From positions 112,624 through 176,623 of the forward strand of contig JAEZYU010000109.1 in the NCBI GenBank assembly GCA_023418915.1: a stretch of DNA of 64,000 bases, given 5' to 3'. The notes beneath the pieces were generated by a model, which made no database searches, had not been told where the DNA came from, and saw only the letters and a list, made by a program, of their open reading frames with translations. Of the stretch, positions 50,846 through 60,196 are shown one piece after another (position 1 is the stretch's first letter; every line of letters begins with the position of its first letter). Made by a program: the position numbers and the translations under genes. This DNA is from Bacillota bacterium. Its GTDB lineage: Bacteria > Bacillota > Clostridia > Acetivibrionales > DTU013.

Positions 50846-50857
50846 AAACAAATGTTC
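50846..50857 (-). promoter_or_regulatory. Candidate LexA box upstream of lhr
   Basis: Minus-strand GAAC-ATTT-GTTT, the same sequence as the box over the lexA -35 (2719-2730) including the following G. It lies about 95 bp upstream of the lhr start. Sequence match is good but only one box is present. Confidence 0.5.
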
Positions 50858-50894
50858 TGATGTAAAGAAGATTGTTGTAAGGAAGTTGTACTTG

Positions 50895-51359
50895 TTATAG
50901 TATTTCGAGTATCTCGATCTTATATTTCCGGCCGGGAGCGTTCACTTCAACAATTTCACCTGGTTTCTTTCCTGACAGTGCTCTGCCCAGGTCAGATTCG
51001 ATGCTTATACACATATTTACAGGATCACTGTCCAGAGTAGTTACAAGAGTCACTTCATCTTCCTCATTATCCTCTATGAACTTGATCCTGGCTTTGCTGT
51101 TGATCCCCATTACCGACTTGTCGGAGCTTTCATCATCCACCACTATTGCGGTTGAAATCATTGTAAGCAGGTACTGTATCCTGTTGTCATTATCTCTGTA
51201 ATTTGCACAGGCTTCTTTATACTCTGCATTTTCTGATCGGTCACCGTGAGCTGCTGCAACAGCCTTCTCCCTCGCTATTTCTGCCCGCTTTACAGTCAGC
51301 CTGTAGTCCAGCTCTTCCTGCAGCTTTCTGATATTCTCTTTCGTCAGTATGTTTTTCAT
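50895..51359 (-). CDS. greA: Transcription elongation factor GreA/GreB family
   Basis: 154 aa from the ATG at 51359 (GTG at 51368 is an alternative nearer the ggag site). N-terminal coiled coil with LTKENIRKLQEELDYR and GDRSENAEYKEA (the acidic tip), C-terminal FKBP-like domain ending IVEVNAPGRKYKIEILEI. Rescues backtracked RNA polymerase by stimulating transcript cleavage. It is divergent in style from the canonical clostridial greA and may be a paralogue. Confidence 0.88.
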   Translation of the reverse strand: MKNILTKENIRKLQEELDYRLTVKRAEIAREKAVAAAHGDRSENAEYKEACANYRDNDNRIQYLLTMISTAIVVDDESSDKSVMGINSKARIKFIEDNEEDEVTLVTTLDSDPVNMCISIESDLGRALSGKKPGEIVEVNAPGRKYKIEILEIL

Positions 51360-51521
51360 ATACGTCACTTACTCCTTTGCTGTTCAGGTATTTTAAATCT
51401 AACATGTGTATCAGCAACTTGACTCAATATTTCCAGACACCCCTCCAGGTCATTATCAAGTTCAAGAGAATGCTTTGTGCCATCTATCAGGAGCAATTCC
51501 ACATTCCTTTGTTTTTAATTA

Positions 51522-52448
51522 TTAATAACCCCAATAGGTTAATGCTGTACTAATAATGTTTATTAAATCTGAATTCCGAAAATGTGCTTCCTGATTCGAT
51601 GTAAGCATTTGCAGTGGATTGACCAGATCCCTGAATAAGGATAACTCGAACCAATTGCCTGGAAGCTTCCTATTTGCTGCTGCATTATATACCAGCTCGA
51701 ATAATGAAATATGCGCGTCGGCAAAAAACGAGCGATATCTGAAAAACTGGCCTATATCAGCCAAAGAATGTCCTGTGCCGGCTGATTCCCAGTCAACAAT
51801 AAATAATTTTCCCCGTTCATCAACAATCATATTTGCAGGTCTGAAATCACAATGGATAAATGACTTATAGCTATCAATTTCTTCTATCATTTTTTGCTTA
51901 TCCAGAACCAATCGTTGTAATTTTCTATGTATATCTTCGCCTATTTTCTCCCTTACCACAGTATTATCCAAGAAATAATGATACCACATTTCAAACGGTG
52001 GCACATCATACTCTTCAAATCCTATAACCTTTTTCTCTGGGATATTATGTATGATAGCTGCGGCTTCAGCTGCTTGTTCCAGCAAAGAAAGGTCACATTG
52101 CCCGCTTTCGATGATATGCTTTTGCAGAGAGACGCTACTAATGTATTGGTATATGAAAATATTCGCTTTAAGCCTCGTGGTGTGAAACAATAGGTCTGGA
52201 ACATTTAAGCTGTCTTTTACTATCTCATAAGCAATACCTTCGTTATTAAGATCGTTTATATTAGTTATCCTTAACAAGAATTTGCCTTTATCTGTGCTAA
52301 CAACAAAGTTGCTGTTTCTACATCCGATCGGTATTGCGCTATAATCTGTGACATTCAGCGTATTGTCATATTCTGAAAGTATACCTTGTATTTCCTCGGT
52401 TTTTACATCGATTATTGGTAGCGAGCGTTCCCAGTCTAAATCTGGCAA
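51522..52448 (-). CDS. Aminoglycoside phosphotransferase/choline kinase-like protein
   Basis: 308-aa protein-kinase-like fold of the APH family, from a TTG at 52448 behind ggag. Catalytic loop FIHCDFRPANMIVDERGK (Brenner's HxD) and metal-binding IVDWESAGTGHSLADIGQF are intact. Such proteins phosphorylate aminoglycosides, choline, homoserine or other small alcohols; the substrate cannot be inferred. Part of a short accessory set on the minus strand. Confidence 0.8.
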   Translation of the reverse strand: MPDLDWERSLPIIDVKTEEIQGILSEYDNTLNVTDYSAIPIGCRNSNFVVSTDKGKFLLRITNINDLNNEGIAYEIVKDSLNVPDLLFHTTRLKANIFIYQYISSVSLQKHIIESGQCDLSLLEQAAEAAAIIHNIPEKKVIGFEEYDVPPFEMWYHYFLDNTVVREKIGEDIHRKLQRLVLDKQKMIEEIDSYKSFIHCDFRPANMIVDERGKLFIVDWESAGTGHSLADIGQFFRYRSFFADAHISLFELVYNAAANRKLPGNWFELSLFRDLVNPLQMLTSNQEAHFRNSDLINIISTALTYWGY

Positions 52449-52520
52449 ATTATCAACTCCAGTCTGTCTATAATAAATATAGTTCCTTATTCACCTGCTA
52501 TTGTCAAATAATTCTCATTA

Positions 52521-53456
52521 CTAAGTGTGCATAACGAGCATTGAGTGAATGTTGTCTAGTTTTATTGTTTTTTCAAGACTATAATTAATATTTGAAAATA
52601 AGCTAGCTAATTCTTTTATGGTTCGTTGCTTACCGCCTGTACATTCAACGGACAATCTCAAACCATGCATAACTACTTCCTTGGGTTCAAATTCGCCTGT
52701 CAAAGCATCTTCAATGACCAAGAACCTTGTATTGCTGCCGCAATTCCTTGTACAGTTGGACAAAACATTCAAGCATTTGCTGTCATCAAAATCATGAAGA
52801 AAATTCATTAGCATGACATAATCAAACAAATCACCTGGTAATTTCAATTCAAAAGCATTACCTTCAATAAATGCAATATTTACGTTGTTCAATTTACTTA
52901 TTTCATTTCCAACCATACATGGTATTTTAGTGTCGACAATAGTATAGCGACAATCTTTGTACTTCGTTAATATAGCTGTACCTAAGCCTCCACTGCTTCC
53001 GCCTATTTCCAGTACTTTTCTATTTGCGAAATCTACATGCTCAGTTACTGTCTTACCTGTTGCAAATGTTATCTGAAAATTGTACCTTGAATAAATCTCG
53101 TACTCTGATTCACTAATACTATTGAAAAAAAACTGGGATTCATTTACCGCTTTATTGAATAACTCTGCATAGTGTTTGTTATGATTTTTGTTTATTATGT
53201 TATCAAGAATGTACTGATGCTTTTCTCTATTTTCATTTGTTAACACAAAACGATTTCCATCATAATCAAGCAAATTGTTCACAACCAGTATTCTGATAAC
53301 TGCTTTGTATATGCTTTCATTAAGACCTGATCTCTTGATTTCTTCGATGCTTTTTAACTGAGATGGTCTATTGTCAGCACAACAATTGATTCTATCGAAA
53401 AAATATATTGCTTCATACAATTCCATATAATTTTCATAATCCATATAATTTCCCAT
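52521..53456 (-). CDS. SAM-dependent O-methyltransferase-like protein
   Basis: 311 aa. N-terminal winged-helix-like dimerisation region (about 10-85) and a Rossmann methyltransferase domain (about 130-310) with motif I VLEIGGSSGGLGTA and FDYVMLMNFLHDFDDSKC. The layout is that of family 2 O-methyltransferases (acetylserotonin type), often found in secondary metabolism. The ribosome-binding site is weak. No biosynthetic cluster is evident. Confidence 0.8.
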   Translation of the reverse strand: MGNYMDYENYMELYEAIYFFDRINCCADNRPSQLKSIEEIKRSGLNESIYKAVIRILVVNNLLDYDGNRFVLTNENREKHQYILDNIINKNHNKHYAELFNKAVNESQFFFNSISESEYEIYSRYNFQITFATGKTVTEHVDFANRKVLEIGGSSGGLGTAILTKYKDCRYTIVDTKIPCMVGNEISKLNNVNIAFIEGNAFELKLPGDLFDYVMLMNFLHDFDDSKCLNVLSNCTRNCGSNTRFLVIEDALTGEFEPKEVVMHGLRLSVECTGGKQRTIKELASLFSNINYSLEKTIKLDNIHSMLVMHT

Positions 53457-53625
53457 CCGTTTGAGTAATAACCGGAGGTGCTATTTCTCCCTCCAAATAC
53501 TGCCATATCAGCCCCATCGGTATTTTCTGTTTTGTCGCAGTATGTCAAGCTTACAATTCAGACACAAGCCTATATTCAAGCTTCTGCTGCAATGCTCTGA
53601 CTAATCTTGTTTTAGCCCAGCGGCA

Positions 53626-54240
53626 TCAGCTAATAGTGTATTCCGCAGTATAACGGCACCAGATCATGCACTTCAGGCATAAGGTACAGAGCTTTCTGGT
53701 CATGATTTCATCACGAGTTGTTGTGACGCTCCATGTCTTACCGAGCAAGGCCTTGGTCGGACACACATCCGCACAGATATTGCAGTTCCCACATTGCGGT
53801 TCTTTCGGTACTTCATTCATGGTTACAAAGGGAGCTGTGGTCAAAACCTTGCCCAGCATCAGTGCACAGCCGTACTTGGTAGTAACCAGCAGGTTGTTTT
53901 TGCCAATAAACCCCAATCCGGCTCTGAGTGCGACAGTTTTATGCGGAAGACGCCCAGTTTTCAACTTGCCAATACTTTTATACCCTTCTGCTTCTAACTG
54001 TCCAGCTAACTTTACAGCAAGATTATCCATCTTGCGTTCGACGTTAATAACCTCTTTCGTTTTTGGTTCCTGACCGGCTCTGAGAGTACTGATATACTCC
54101 CTCGATAGAGTTTTGCCAAAGAGAACGGCACAAGAAAACTCTTCAATAATATCAGCCGGTAGCATTGAAATATCGACAAAATAAACAAAATCAGCGCCAC
54201 TGTCCTTTATGCGCTGCTCCCATATTACATTTAGCTCCAT
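53626..54240 (-). CDS. 4Fe-4S double-cluster protein related to epoxyqueuosine reductase
   Basis: 204 aa from the ATG at 54240 (aaaggagccaac upstream). It resembles the second half of QueG: GLGFIGKNNLLVTTKYGCALMLGKVLTT followed by two 4Fe-4S motifs, CGNCNICADVCP and CTLCLKCMIWC. It is shorter than QueG (about 380 aa) and lacks the C-terminal HEAT repeats and much of the cobalamin-binding N-terminus, so it is a QueG-like reductase of unknown substrate rather than QueG itself. Confidence 0.78.
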   Translation of the reverse strand: MELNVIWEQRIKDSGADFVYFVDISMLPADIIEEFSCAVLFGKTLSREYISTLRAGQEPKTKEVINVERKMDNLAVKLAGQLEAEGYKSIGKLKTGRLPHKTVALRAGLGFIGKNNLLVTTKYGCALMLGKVLTTAPFVTMNEVPKEPQCGNCNICADVCPTKALLGKTWSVTTTRDEIMTRKLCTLCLKCMIWCRYTAEYTIS

Positions 54241-54514
54241 GTTGGCTCCTTTCAAGCACTTCACTCTTTGATAACCGGTATCCAAATTTCACTTTCATAG
54301 TCAGCTGCACTCATATTCTTCTCTGACTTATTGTAGTTCGGTTTTTTCACTCATATTGCATCTTTCTTTTTACTGTCAATATACCTCATATAACCTGACA
54401 GCAATATGTCATATTACTAAAACTATCAGCGTATTCTATTTTCCACTAATTATGCAGAGCATCATTTTTCGTGCGGCGACGTAAACCCCCTGCCGGCACA
54501 GCATTAATCTGCAA

Positions 54515-54961
54515 CTATTTCTCCAGATACACAAGCGATAGATTTTCCGATACTTTTTCTTCTTTAAAAATTCTATACCCAAGCTTTTTATATAAATATA
54601 TGTTCTTCACACTTTTCTGCCCTGTGAATAACTCGTATCGCTTACAGCCATGAAAATGACTTTCTATGCTATTCATCAATGCAGTACCTATTCCTTTGTT
54701 TTGATAATCGGGATGAACAATGAGTTTTCCAATGTAGCAATCATCATCATGTACATTGGCTCTGACGGATCCGATTATTCTTCCTGAATCAACTGCTTTT
54801 AGAAATGTTTTAATGGCATATTCGCTCCTAATGTCTTCAATAGTTTGAAGCAGAGGAGGAATTGAGAAGTCCTTGCAGATTTCTGCTTCACTTAAATAGG
54901 CTAGCTTTTGTAACGCTAATATCTCTTCCATGTCTGATATAATTGCCGTTTCAATTATCAT
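54515..54961 (-). CDS. GNAT family N-acetyltransferase
   Basis: 148 aa from the ATG at 54961 (gggggattt upstream). GNAT fold with the acetyl-CoA loop in KLIVHPDYQNKGIGTALMNSIE and the C-terminal ELFTGQKSVKNIYLYKKLGYRIF. Substrate unknown. Confidence 0.88.
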   Translation of the reverse strand: MIIETAIISDMEEILALQKLAYLSEAEICKDFSIPPLLQTIEDIRSEYAIKTFLKAVDSGRIIGSVRANVHDDDCYIGKLIVHPDYQNKGIGTALMNSIESHFHGCKRYELFTGQKSVKNIYLYKKLGYRIFKEEKVSENLSLVYLEK

Positions 54962-55042
54962 AAATCCCCCAAAGGCCAATTCTTTCTTTAGTGCAACAAT
55001 AGTTTACATAAATGGATTTCGGCGCATTAGCATCAGCACGAA

Positions 55043-55597
55043 TTATGCCTCCTCTATATCTTTGATCCATTCCTCTGACGACAAAACTTTACTGAACCTC
55101 ATAGCCTGTGTTATCAGTATCGCTTTATGTAATTCCTCCGCTGTAATTCTCCCAGCATAATTGGAAATATCGAGTGTCCCGATTGCATCGGACAAAAATT
55201 CTACTTTAAAGCCAAGATGAAATCCTTGTCTGGCTGTTGTATCACAACACATTTGTGCCATATACCCGCAAATGGTAATGGTATCAATATTCCTTTCCTT
55301 TAACCATTCCTCCAGATCCGTATTTGTAAAACTACCCGGAAGATTCTTTTCAACATAATGGGTATATTTGATTGTTTTGATTCTTGGATGCAGTTCCCAT
55401 TCCTTACTTCCCTTGTTAAAGGTCAATGATCCTTTTTGCGGCGCTGTGTGTTGTATAATGACAATATCAATATCATTATTTTTAGCTGCTTCCACAGCTT
55501 TCAAAGTATTTTCCAAACTGTCCGCAGGATATGTAACAGGTAATTTACCCGTGAAATACTCATTCTGAACATCGATGACAAGCAACGCTCTCTTCAT
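55043..55597 (-). CDS. Isochorismatase/nicotinamidase-like cysteine hydrolase
   Basis: 184 aa from the ATG at 55597. Catalytic triad regions: Asp in LLVIDVQNEYF, a lysine around KYTHYVEKNLPGSF, and Cys in ICGYMAQMCCDTTAR. Hydrolyses amide or vinyl-ether bonds of small molecules; nicotinamidase is one possibility, but the metal-binding His set is not evident. Confidence 0.85.
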   Translation of the reverse strand: MKRALLVIDVQNEYFTGKLPVTYPADSLENTLKAVEAAKNNDIDIVIIQHTAPQKGSLTFNKGSKEWELHPRIKTIKYTHYVEKNLPGSFTNTDLEEWLKERNIDTITICGYMAQMCCDTTARQGFHLGFKVEFLSDAIGTLDISNYAGRITAEELHKAILITQAMRFSKVLSSEEWIKDIEEA

Positions 55598-55831
55598 TAC
55601 TACCATTCCCTTCAATTATTAATCTTTCGCATATAATGATAGAGATCCTTATTACTCATGCATTTTCCAAAGAACATTCTTGGTATTAATATACCATATT
55701 ATTGATACAGATATCTAGTATCCACGTTCAACCATTAACAATTCCTGTCTTTCCTTTGAAGTGATATGTTGTATGCAATGGAATATATACGATAGACTAA
55801 ACAGACAATGAACCTCAGACAGTAGATTATG

Positions 55832-56332
55832 CTATTCCGGTAAAATAGAGTCACCGGCAGAAGAGTATTCTTTTTTGAACTTCTCAAACTCTATTATGAT
55901 TTCAGGATACGCATCAAAAAACTTAGTCAGCAGCTCGATATTTTTCAACGTATTGCTGCTTATATGATGCTCGATCAATTCAGTCTCCGTCAACAGATTA
56001 TTGCGGGTTCCTATGCATCTTAAGAACTTCTCAATAGTATTATGCCTCTTCAGCAGAAATCTGCCATATTTCTTACCGCGCTCGGTCAAAAATATTATTC
56101 CATATTTCTTGTAATCCAGCAGCTCCAGTTCTGTTAGCTTCTGTACCATTTTTGTTGCGGACGAAGGCTTTACATTGAGCATCTCCGATAAAGTGTTGAT
56201 GCGCATGTAGCCCTCCTCCTGTATGTTCCTGTAGACCATTTCCAGATAGTCCTCCATTGCTGGAGTCAGCAGCTTATCGTCCTTTAGAAGCAATTGGTAA
56301 CCGCGGACCGTATGAAAATCATTATCCTGCAT
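55832..56332 (-). CDS. DtxR/MntR family metal-dependent repressor
   Basis: 166 aa. N-terminal winged helix (TPAMEDYLEMVYRNIQEEGYMRINTLSEMLNVKPSSATKMVQKL) and metal-binding dimerisation domain with EHHISSNTLKNIELLTKFF. No SH3 domain, so MntR-like in size. It is divergent from feoA-feoB and probably represses them with Fe(II) (or Mn(II)). The start follows aggtgaaacg. Confidence 0.88.
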   Translation of the reverse strand: MQDNDFHTVRGYQLLLKDDKLLTPAMEDYLEMVYRNIQEEGYMRINTLSEMLNVKPSSATKMVQKLTELELLDYKKYGIIFLTERGKKYGRFLLKRHNTIEKFLRCIGTRNNLLTETELIEHHISSNTLKNIELLTKFFDAYPEIIIEFEKFKKEYSSAGDSILPE

Positions 56333-56410
56333 CGTTTCACCTCAGTTGACTGAAAAATTATCTTTCTTAATAGAATATATTCGTAACAATGATATTTTAT
56401 ATTTCATATA

Positions 56411-56424
56411 TTAGTCTAGAGTAA
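56411..56424. promoter_or_regulatory. Palindrome between the DtxR-like gene and feoA
   Basis: TTAGTCTAGAGTAA is palindromic except for one position per arm, and resembles DtxR-family operators in being a short TTA/TAA-ended dyad. A second inverted repeat, GCAGGTTAT...ATAACCTGC (about 56445-56475), lies just before the feoA ribosome-binding site. Either could be the repressor site. Confidence 0.5.
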
Positions 56425-56490
56425 GAATCTTTCTCCCGGCTAAAGCAGGTTATATAAATCATATACATAACCTGCGTAGGAGGTATTTAT

Positions 56491-56730
56491 ATGACTGATC
56501 AATATATTCCGCTAAATATGCTGCCCCTGGGTAAAAAAGCAAAAGTCAGAGCCCTAACGTCTGACGGACATATACGAAGGAGGATGCTCGATCTCGGGCT
56601 GATTTCAGATACACTTGTAGAGGCTTTGCAGAAAAGTCCTTCCGGCGACCCTACTGCTTACAACATTCGCGGTGCTGTAATCGCACTACGTTCGGAGGAG
56701 GCGAGCAAAATCATTGTCGAAGCACACTGA
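56491..56730 (+). CDS. feoA: Ferrous iron transport protein FeoA
   Basis: 79-aa SH3-like protein (IPLNMLPLGKKAKVRAL, RRRMLDLGLISDTLVEAL, NIRGAVIALRSEEASKI) that assists FeoB. Start follows gtaggaggtattt. It is separated from feoB by 356 bp, unusually far for these partners. Confidence 0.93.
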   Translation: MTDQYIPLNMLPLGKKAKVRALTSDGHIRRRMLDLGLISDTLVEALQKSPSGDPTAYNIRGAVIALRSEEASKIIVEAH

Positions 56731-57086
56731 TTTATAGCCTTGAAGTCAGCTGATTCAGAATGTCGAAGTCTACTGATTCAGGATTGCACACAGGATTTTG
56801 GGAAATATTTTGCCTGGGTGGACAAAAATTCAGATTTAGGACACTTTATTTAACATAATCCGGATTTCAGTGCTGTTATTGTTCAAAAAAACTAATAATG
56901 GGCTTGGAAATCGTCCCAAACTGGAATTTTTGTCCATTTTGGGAATCAGAAGTTTTGCCATTCAGGAAGTCGGATATTTTGTCCATTCAGGAAGCCGTTA
57001 TCCAATAATTCACATATACCAAAATCCACAAAATCTTAATCTGGAGACTGATTAATCCTGAATGTAATATAAGGAGGATTCCATCC
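56731..57086. repeat. 356-bp feoA-feoB spacer with degenerate 23-24-bp repeats
   Basis: Near feoA, two units GAAGTCAGCTGATTCAGAATGTC and GAAGTCTACTGATTCAGGATTGC (56742-56788). Nearer feoB, three about 24-bp units of the type TTTTGTCCATTCAGGAAGCC (about 56928-57000; TTTTTGTCCATTTTGGGAAT, TTTTGCCATTCAGGAAGTCG, TTTTGTCCATTCAGGAAGCC). No gene or promoter is clear. Confidence 0.6.
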
Positions 57087-59237
57087 ATGGGACTTACCAA
57101 TCAATCCACAGGTACAGGCGTACTTGGTAATGAACTAAGGATCGAACGTACTGCACCCGATGATAAAGTCATAGCGCTTGCCGGAAACCCCAACGTAGGA
57201 AAGAGTACTGTTTTTAACAGCTTAACCGGAATGAACCAGCACACGGGAAACTGGCCTGGCAAAACTGTGACTAATGCCCAGGGAAAATACCGTCATAAGG
57301 ACACAAATTTCATTATGGTGGATATCCCGGGTACTTATTCTCTTATGGCCAACTCGGCAGAAGAAGAAGTGGCAAGAGACTTTGTATGCTTTGGCAAACC
57401 TGATGCAGTCGTTGTAGTTGCCGATGCCACCTGTCTTGAAAGAAATCTGAACCTTGTCCTTCAAACACTGGAAATCACTGATAGGGTTGTTGTATGTCTA
57501 AACCTGATCGATGAGGCAAAAAGAAAAAAGATTACAATAGACTGCGATAAATTATCTGAGTTTCTTGGTGTGCCTGTGATCCCCACCAATGCCAGGAGCA
57601 AAAAAGGCCTGAAGGAACTGATGGATGCAGTTTATAAGGTTTCTGGCAGTTATACTTCTTTAAAACCTATTAGCATTACATATGATGATGCTATTGAACA
57701 GGCATCATCCATGCTTCAGCAAAGAATATGTGAACTGACAGATGGAACAATAAACTGCGGCTGGGCTGCCCTTAAGCTATTAGACGGAGATCCTGTTCTA
57801 TTGAGCGCTTTGGATAAATACCTTGGCCTTAATCTTTTGGAGGATGATAAACTTCAAGAGCTTCTGGATACAGCAAAAAAGCACCTTGCTGATAGTGGCA
57901 TCCAGCCAAACCAGTTACGCGACAAAATAGTTTCAAGGCTGGTCAGGATAGCGGAGTCAATCAGCAGAGATACTGTAACCTTTCATAATGATCAATATAA
58001 TCTTACGGACAGAAGACTAGACAGTATCCTTACCTCAAGAGTCCTTGGAATACCAATCATGCTATGTATGCTTGCAGTGATTTTTTGGCTTACGATAGCA
58101 GGAGCTAATATTCCTTCAGGACTTATTGCGGATTTTCTCTTCGGCATCGAGGATAAGCTTACGGAGCTGTTTATTTCGGCAGGCTCACCAAAATGGCTCT
58201 ATGGTATATTGATTCTTGGTATCTACCGGACTCTGGCATGGGTGATATCTGTCATGCTGCCGCCAATGGCTATATTCTTTCCGCTGTTTACTCTGCTTGA
58301 GGATCTGGGTTATTTGCCGAGAGTGGCTTTCAATCTGGATAACTTTTTTAAGAAAGCATGTGCCCACGGCAAACAGGCATTGACAATGTGCATGGGGTTC
58401 GGGTGCAATGCAGCCGGTGTTATTGGCTGCAGGATTATAGATTCACCCAGAGAAAGGTTACTCGCTATTCTAACCAATGTCTTTGTACCTTGTAATGGCC
58501 GATTCCCTACTCTTATCACTATTGGAACGATTTTTATAGGCGGGACCGCAGGCGGCGCCTTCCAGTCATTAGCTTCCACCCTGGCACTTACTGGGACAGT
58601 CATATTTGGTATCGTTATGACATTACTGGTAACTAAAATACTTTCAAAAACGATACTAAAGGGGCTGCCGTCGTCCTTCACACTGGAGCTGCCGCCATAT
58701 CGCAAGCCGCAGATTGGAAGGATCATTGTCCGTTCAGTTTTTGACAGAACTCTTTTTGTGCTGGGCCGTGCTGTTGCAATAGCTGCACCTGCAGGATTAG
58801 TGATTTGGATCATGGCAAATATAACAATCGGTGATACAAGCCTTTTGACTTATGCTGCTGATTTCCTGGATCCCTTCGCCAGATTACTGGGGTTGGATGG
58901 GTATATCCTGATGGCCTTCATACTTGGTTTGCCTGCAAACGAAATAGTAGTTCCCATCATCATAATGAGCTACATGGCATCAGGTTCCATGCTTGAACTG
59001 GAAGAGCTCGAGGATCTGAGGCAGCTCTTGGTAACACATGGCTGGACATGGCTTACAGGAGTATGTGTAATGCTGTTCTCACTCATGCACTTCCCCTGCG
59101 GTACGACCTTATGGACGATTCGCAAAGAAACACAAAGCATGAAATGGACGCTCACATCTTTTGTAATACCGACTGCAGCAGGGATCATAATATGCTTTGT
59201 CGTAGCCAGTGTGGTTCGTCTGCTTGGATTGGTATAG
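57087..59237 (+). CDS. feoB: Ferrous iron transporter FeoB
   Basis: 716-aa Fe(II) permease. N-terminal GTPase domain with G1 GNPNVGKS (33-40), TGNWPGKTV, DIPGTYSL and NLIDEAKR, a helical insertion domain, then about 8-10 membrane helices with the two Gate motifs (GFGCNAAGVIGCRI and GLPANEIVVPI) that carry conserved cysteine and glutamate. Start follows aaggaggattcc. Confidence 0.97.
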   Translation: MGLTNQSTGTGVLGNELRIERTAPDDKVIALAGNPNVGKSTVFNSLTGMNQHTGNWPGKTVTNAQGKYRHKDTNFIMVDIPGTYSLMANSAEEEVARDFVCFGKPDAVVVVADATCLERNLNLVLQTLEITDRVVVCLNLIDEAKRKKITIDCDKLSEFLGVPVIPTNARSKKGLKELMDAVYKVSGSYTSLKPISITYDDAIEQASSMLQQRICELTDGTINCGWAALKLLDGDPVLLSALDKYLGLNLLEDDKLQELLDTAKKHLADSGIQPNQLRDKIVSRLVRIAESISRDTVTFHNDQYNLTDRRLDSILTSRVLGIPIMLCMLAVIFWLTIAGANIPSGLIADFLFGIEDKLTELFISAGSPKWLYGILILGIYRTLAWVISVMLPPMAIFFPLFTLLEDLGYLPRVAFNLDNFFKKACAHGKQALTMCMGFGCNAAGVIGCRIIDSPRERLLAILTNVFVPCNGRFPTLITIGTIFIGGTAGGAFQSLASTLALTGTVIFGIVMTLLVTKILSKTILKGLPSSFTLELPPYRKPQIGRIIVRSVFDRTLFVLGRAVAIAAPAGLVIWIMANITIGDTSLLTYAADFLDPFARLLGLDGYILMAFILGLPANEIVVPIIIMSYMASGSMLELEELEDLRQLLVTHGWTWLTGVCVMLFSLMHFPCGTTLWTIRKETQSMKWTLTSFVIPTAAGIIICFVVASVVRLLGLV

Positions 59238-59286
59238 TTACCATGTCCCAGTTAATGATTTCGGAAAACGAAAGGAAATGTACAGG

Positions 59287-60195
59287 TCATGAAAACAAAG
59301 CCTCAACAAAGTCCTTTGCATCAAAGGGCTGCAGGTCATCGATCTGTTCTCCGACGCCTATCAGCTTAACAGGCAGTCCCAGTTCAGATTTGATTGCGAT
59401 CACGATACCACCCTTTGCCGTACCATCAAGCTTTGTCAGTACTATGCCCGATATATTGGTGACCTCGCTGAAGGTCCTTGCCTGAGAGACTGCATTCTGC
59501 CCGGTGGTGGCATCAAGGACCAGCAGGTTTTCACGTTTTGCATCGGGTATTTCCCTGTCTACGATGCGCGAAACCTTCCGCAGCTCCTCCATCAGATTCT
59601 TCTTTGTATGGAGACGGCCTGCTGTGTCGCATATCAACACGTCTGCCTTTCTTGAACGTGCAGCTTGTATCGCATCAAATATTACAGCTGCAGGATCTGA
59701 GCCCTCATCCTGCTTTATCAGCTCCACATCGACCCTCTTTGCCCAAACCTCCAGCTGATCGATTGCAGCAGCCCTAAAGGTGTCTGCTGCAGCAAGGATC
59801 ACCTTCTTGCCCTGTTTCCTTAGCATGCCGGCAATCTTGCCTATGGAAGTTGTCTTGCCGACGCCGTTTACTCCAATTACCATAATAACTGCAGGAGACG
59901 GCTCAATATCCAGCATCTGCGTTTCCTCGCCCAAAATCTCAATAAGTGTTTCCTTTATCAATTCTTTTATTTTTAAAGGGTCTGTGATTCTTCTCTCCTT
60001 TACCTTCTTCCTTGTATCATCAATTATCCTCACAGAGGTATCTACACCCAGATCTGCTGTTACAAGCACCTCTTCAAGTTCATCGAACAGCTCTTCATCT
60101 ACTTTGCCGAACGAAACCAGCACCTGATCTATCTTTTCAGTTATACCTTTTCTTGTTTTTGACAGTCCTTCCTTCAGCTTTTCAAAGAAGCCCAT
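59287..60195 (-). CDS. ftsY: SRP receptor FtsY
   Basis: 302-aa NG-domain GTPase that docks the SRP at the membrane. GVNGVGKTTSIGK (108-120), DTAGRLHTK, TKLDGTAKGG, ending QPFDAKDFVEALF. The acidic A domain of E. coli FtsY is absent, as in most Gram-positives. Follows smc by one base, a conserved pairing. Confidence 0.98.
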   Translation of the reverse strand: MGFFEKLKEGLSKTRKGITEKIDQVLVSFGKVDEELFDELEEVLVTADLGVDTSVRIIDDTRKKVKERRITDPLKIKELIKETLIEILGEETQMLDIEPSPAVIMVIGVNGVGKTTSIGKIAGMLRKQGKKVILAAADTFRAAAIDQLEVWAKRVDVELIKQDEGSDPAAVIFDAIQAARSRKADVLICDTAGRLHTKKNLMEELRKVSRIVDREIPDAKRENLLVLDATTGQNAVSQARTFSEVTNISGIVLTKLDGTAKGGIVIAIKSELGLPVKLIGVGEQIDDLQPFDAKDFVEALFS

Positions 60196-60196
60196 C

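Noticed and set aside
53626..54240. Full epoxyqueuosine reductase QueG
   Set aside because: Too short by about 170 residues, lacking the C-terminal HEAT region and much of the N-terminal domain.
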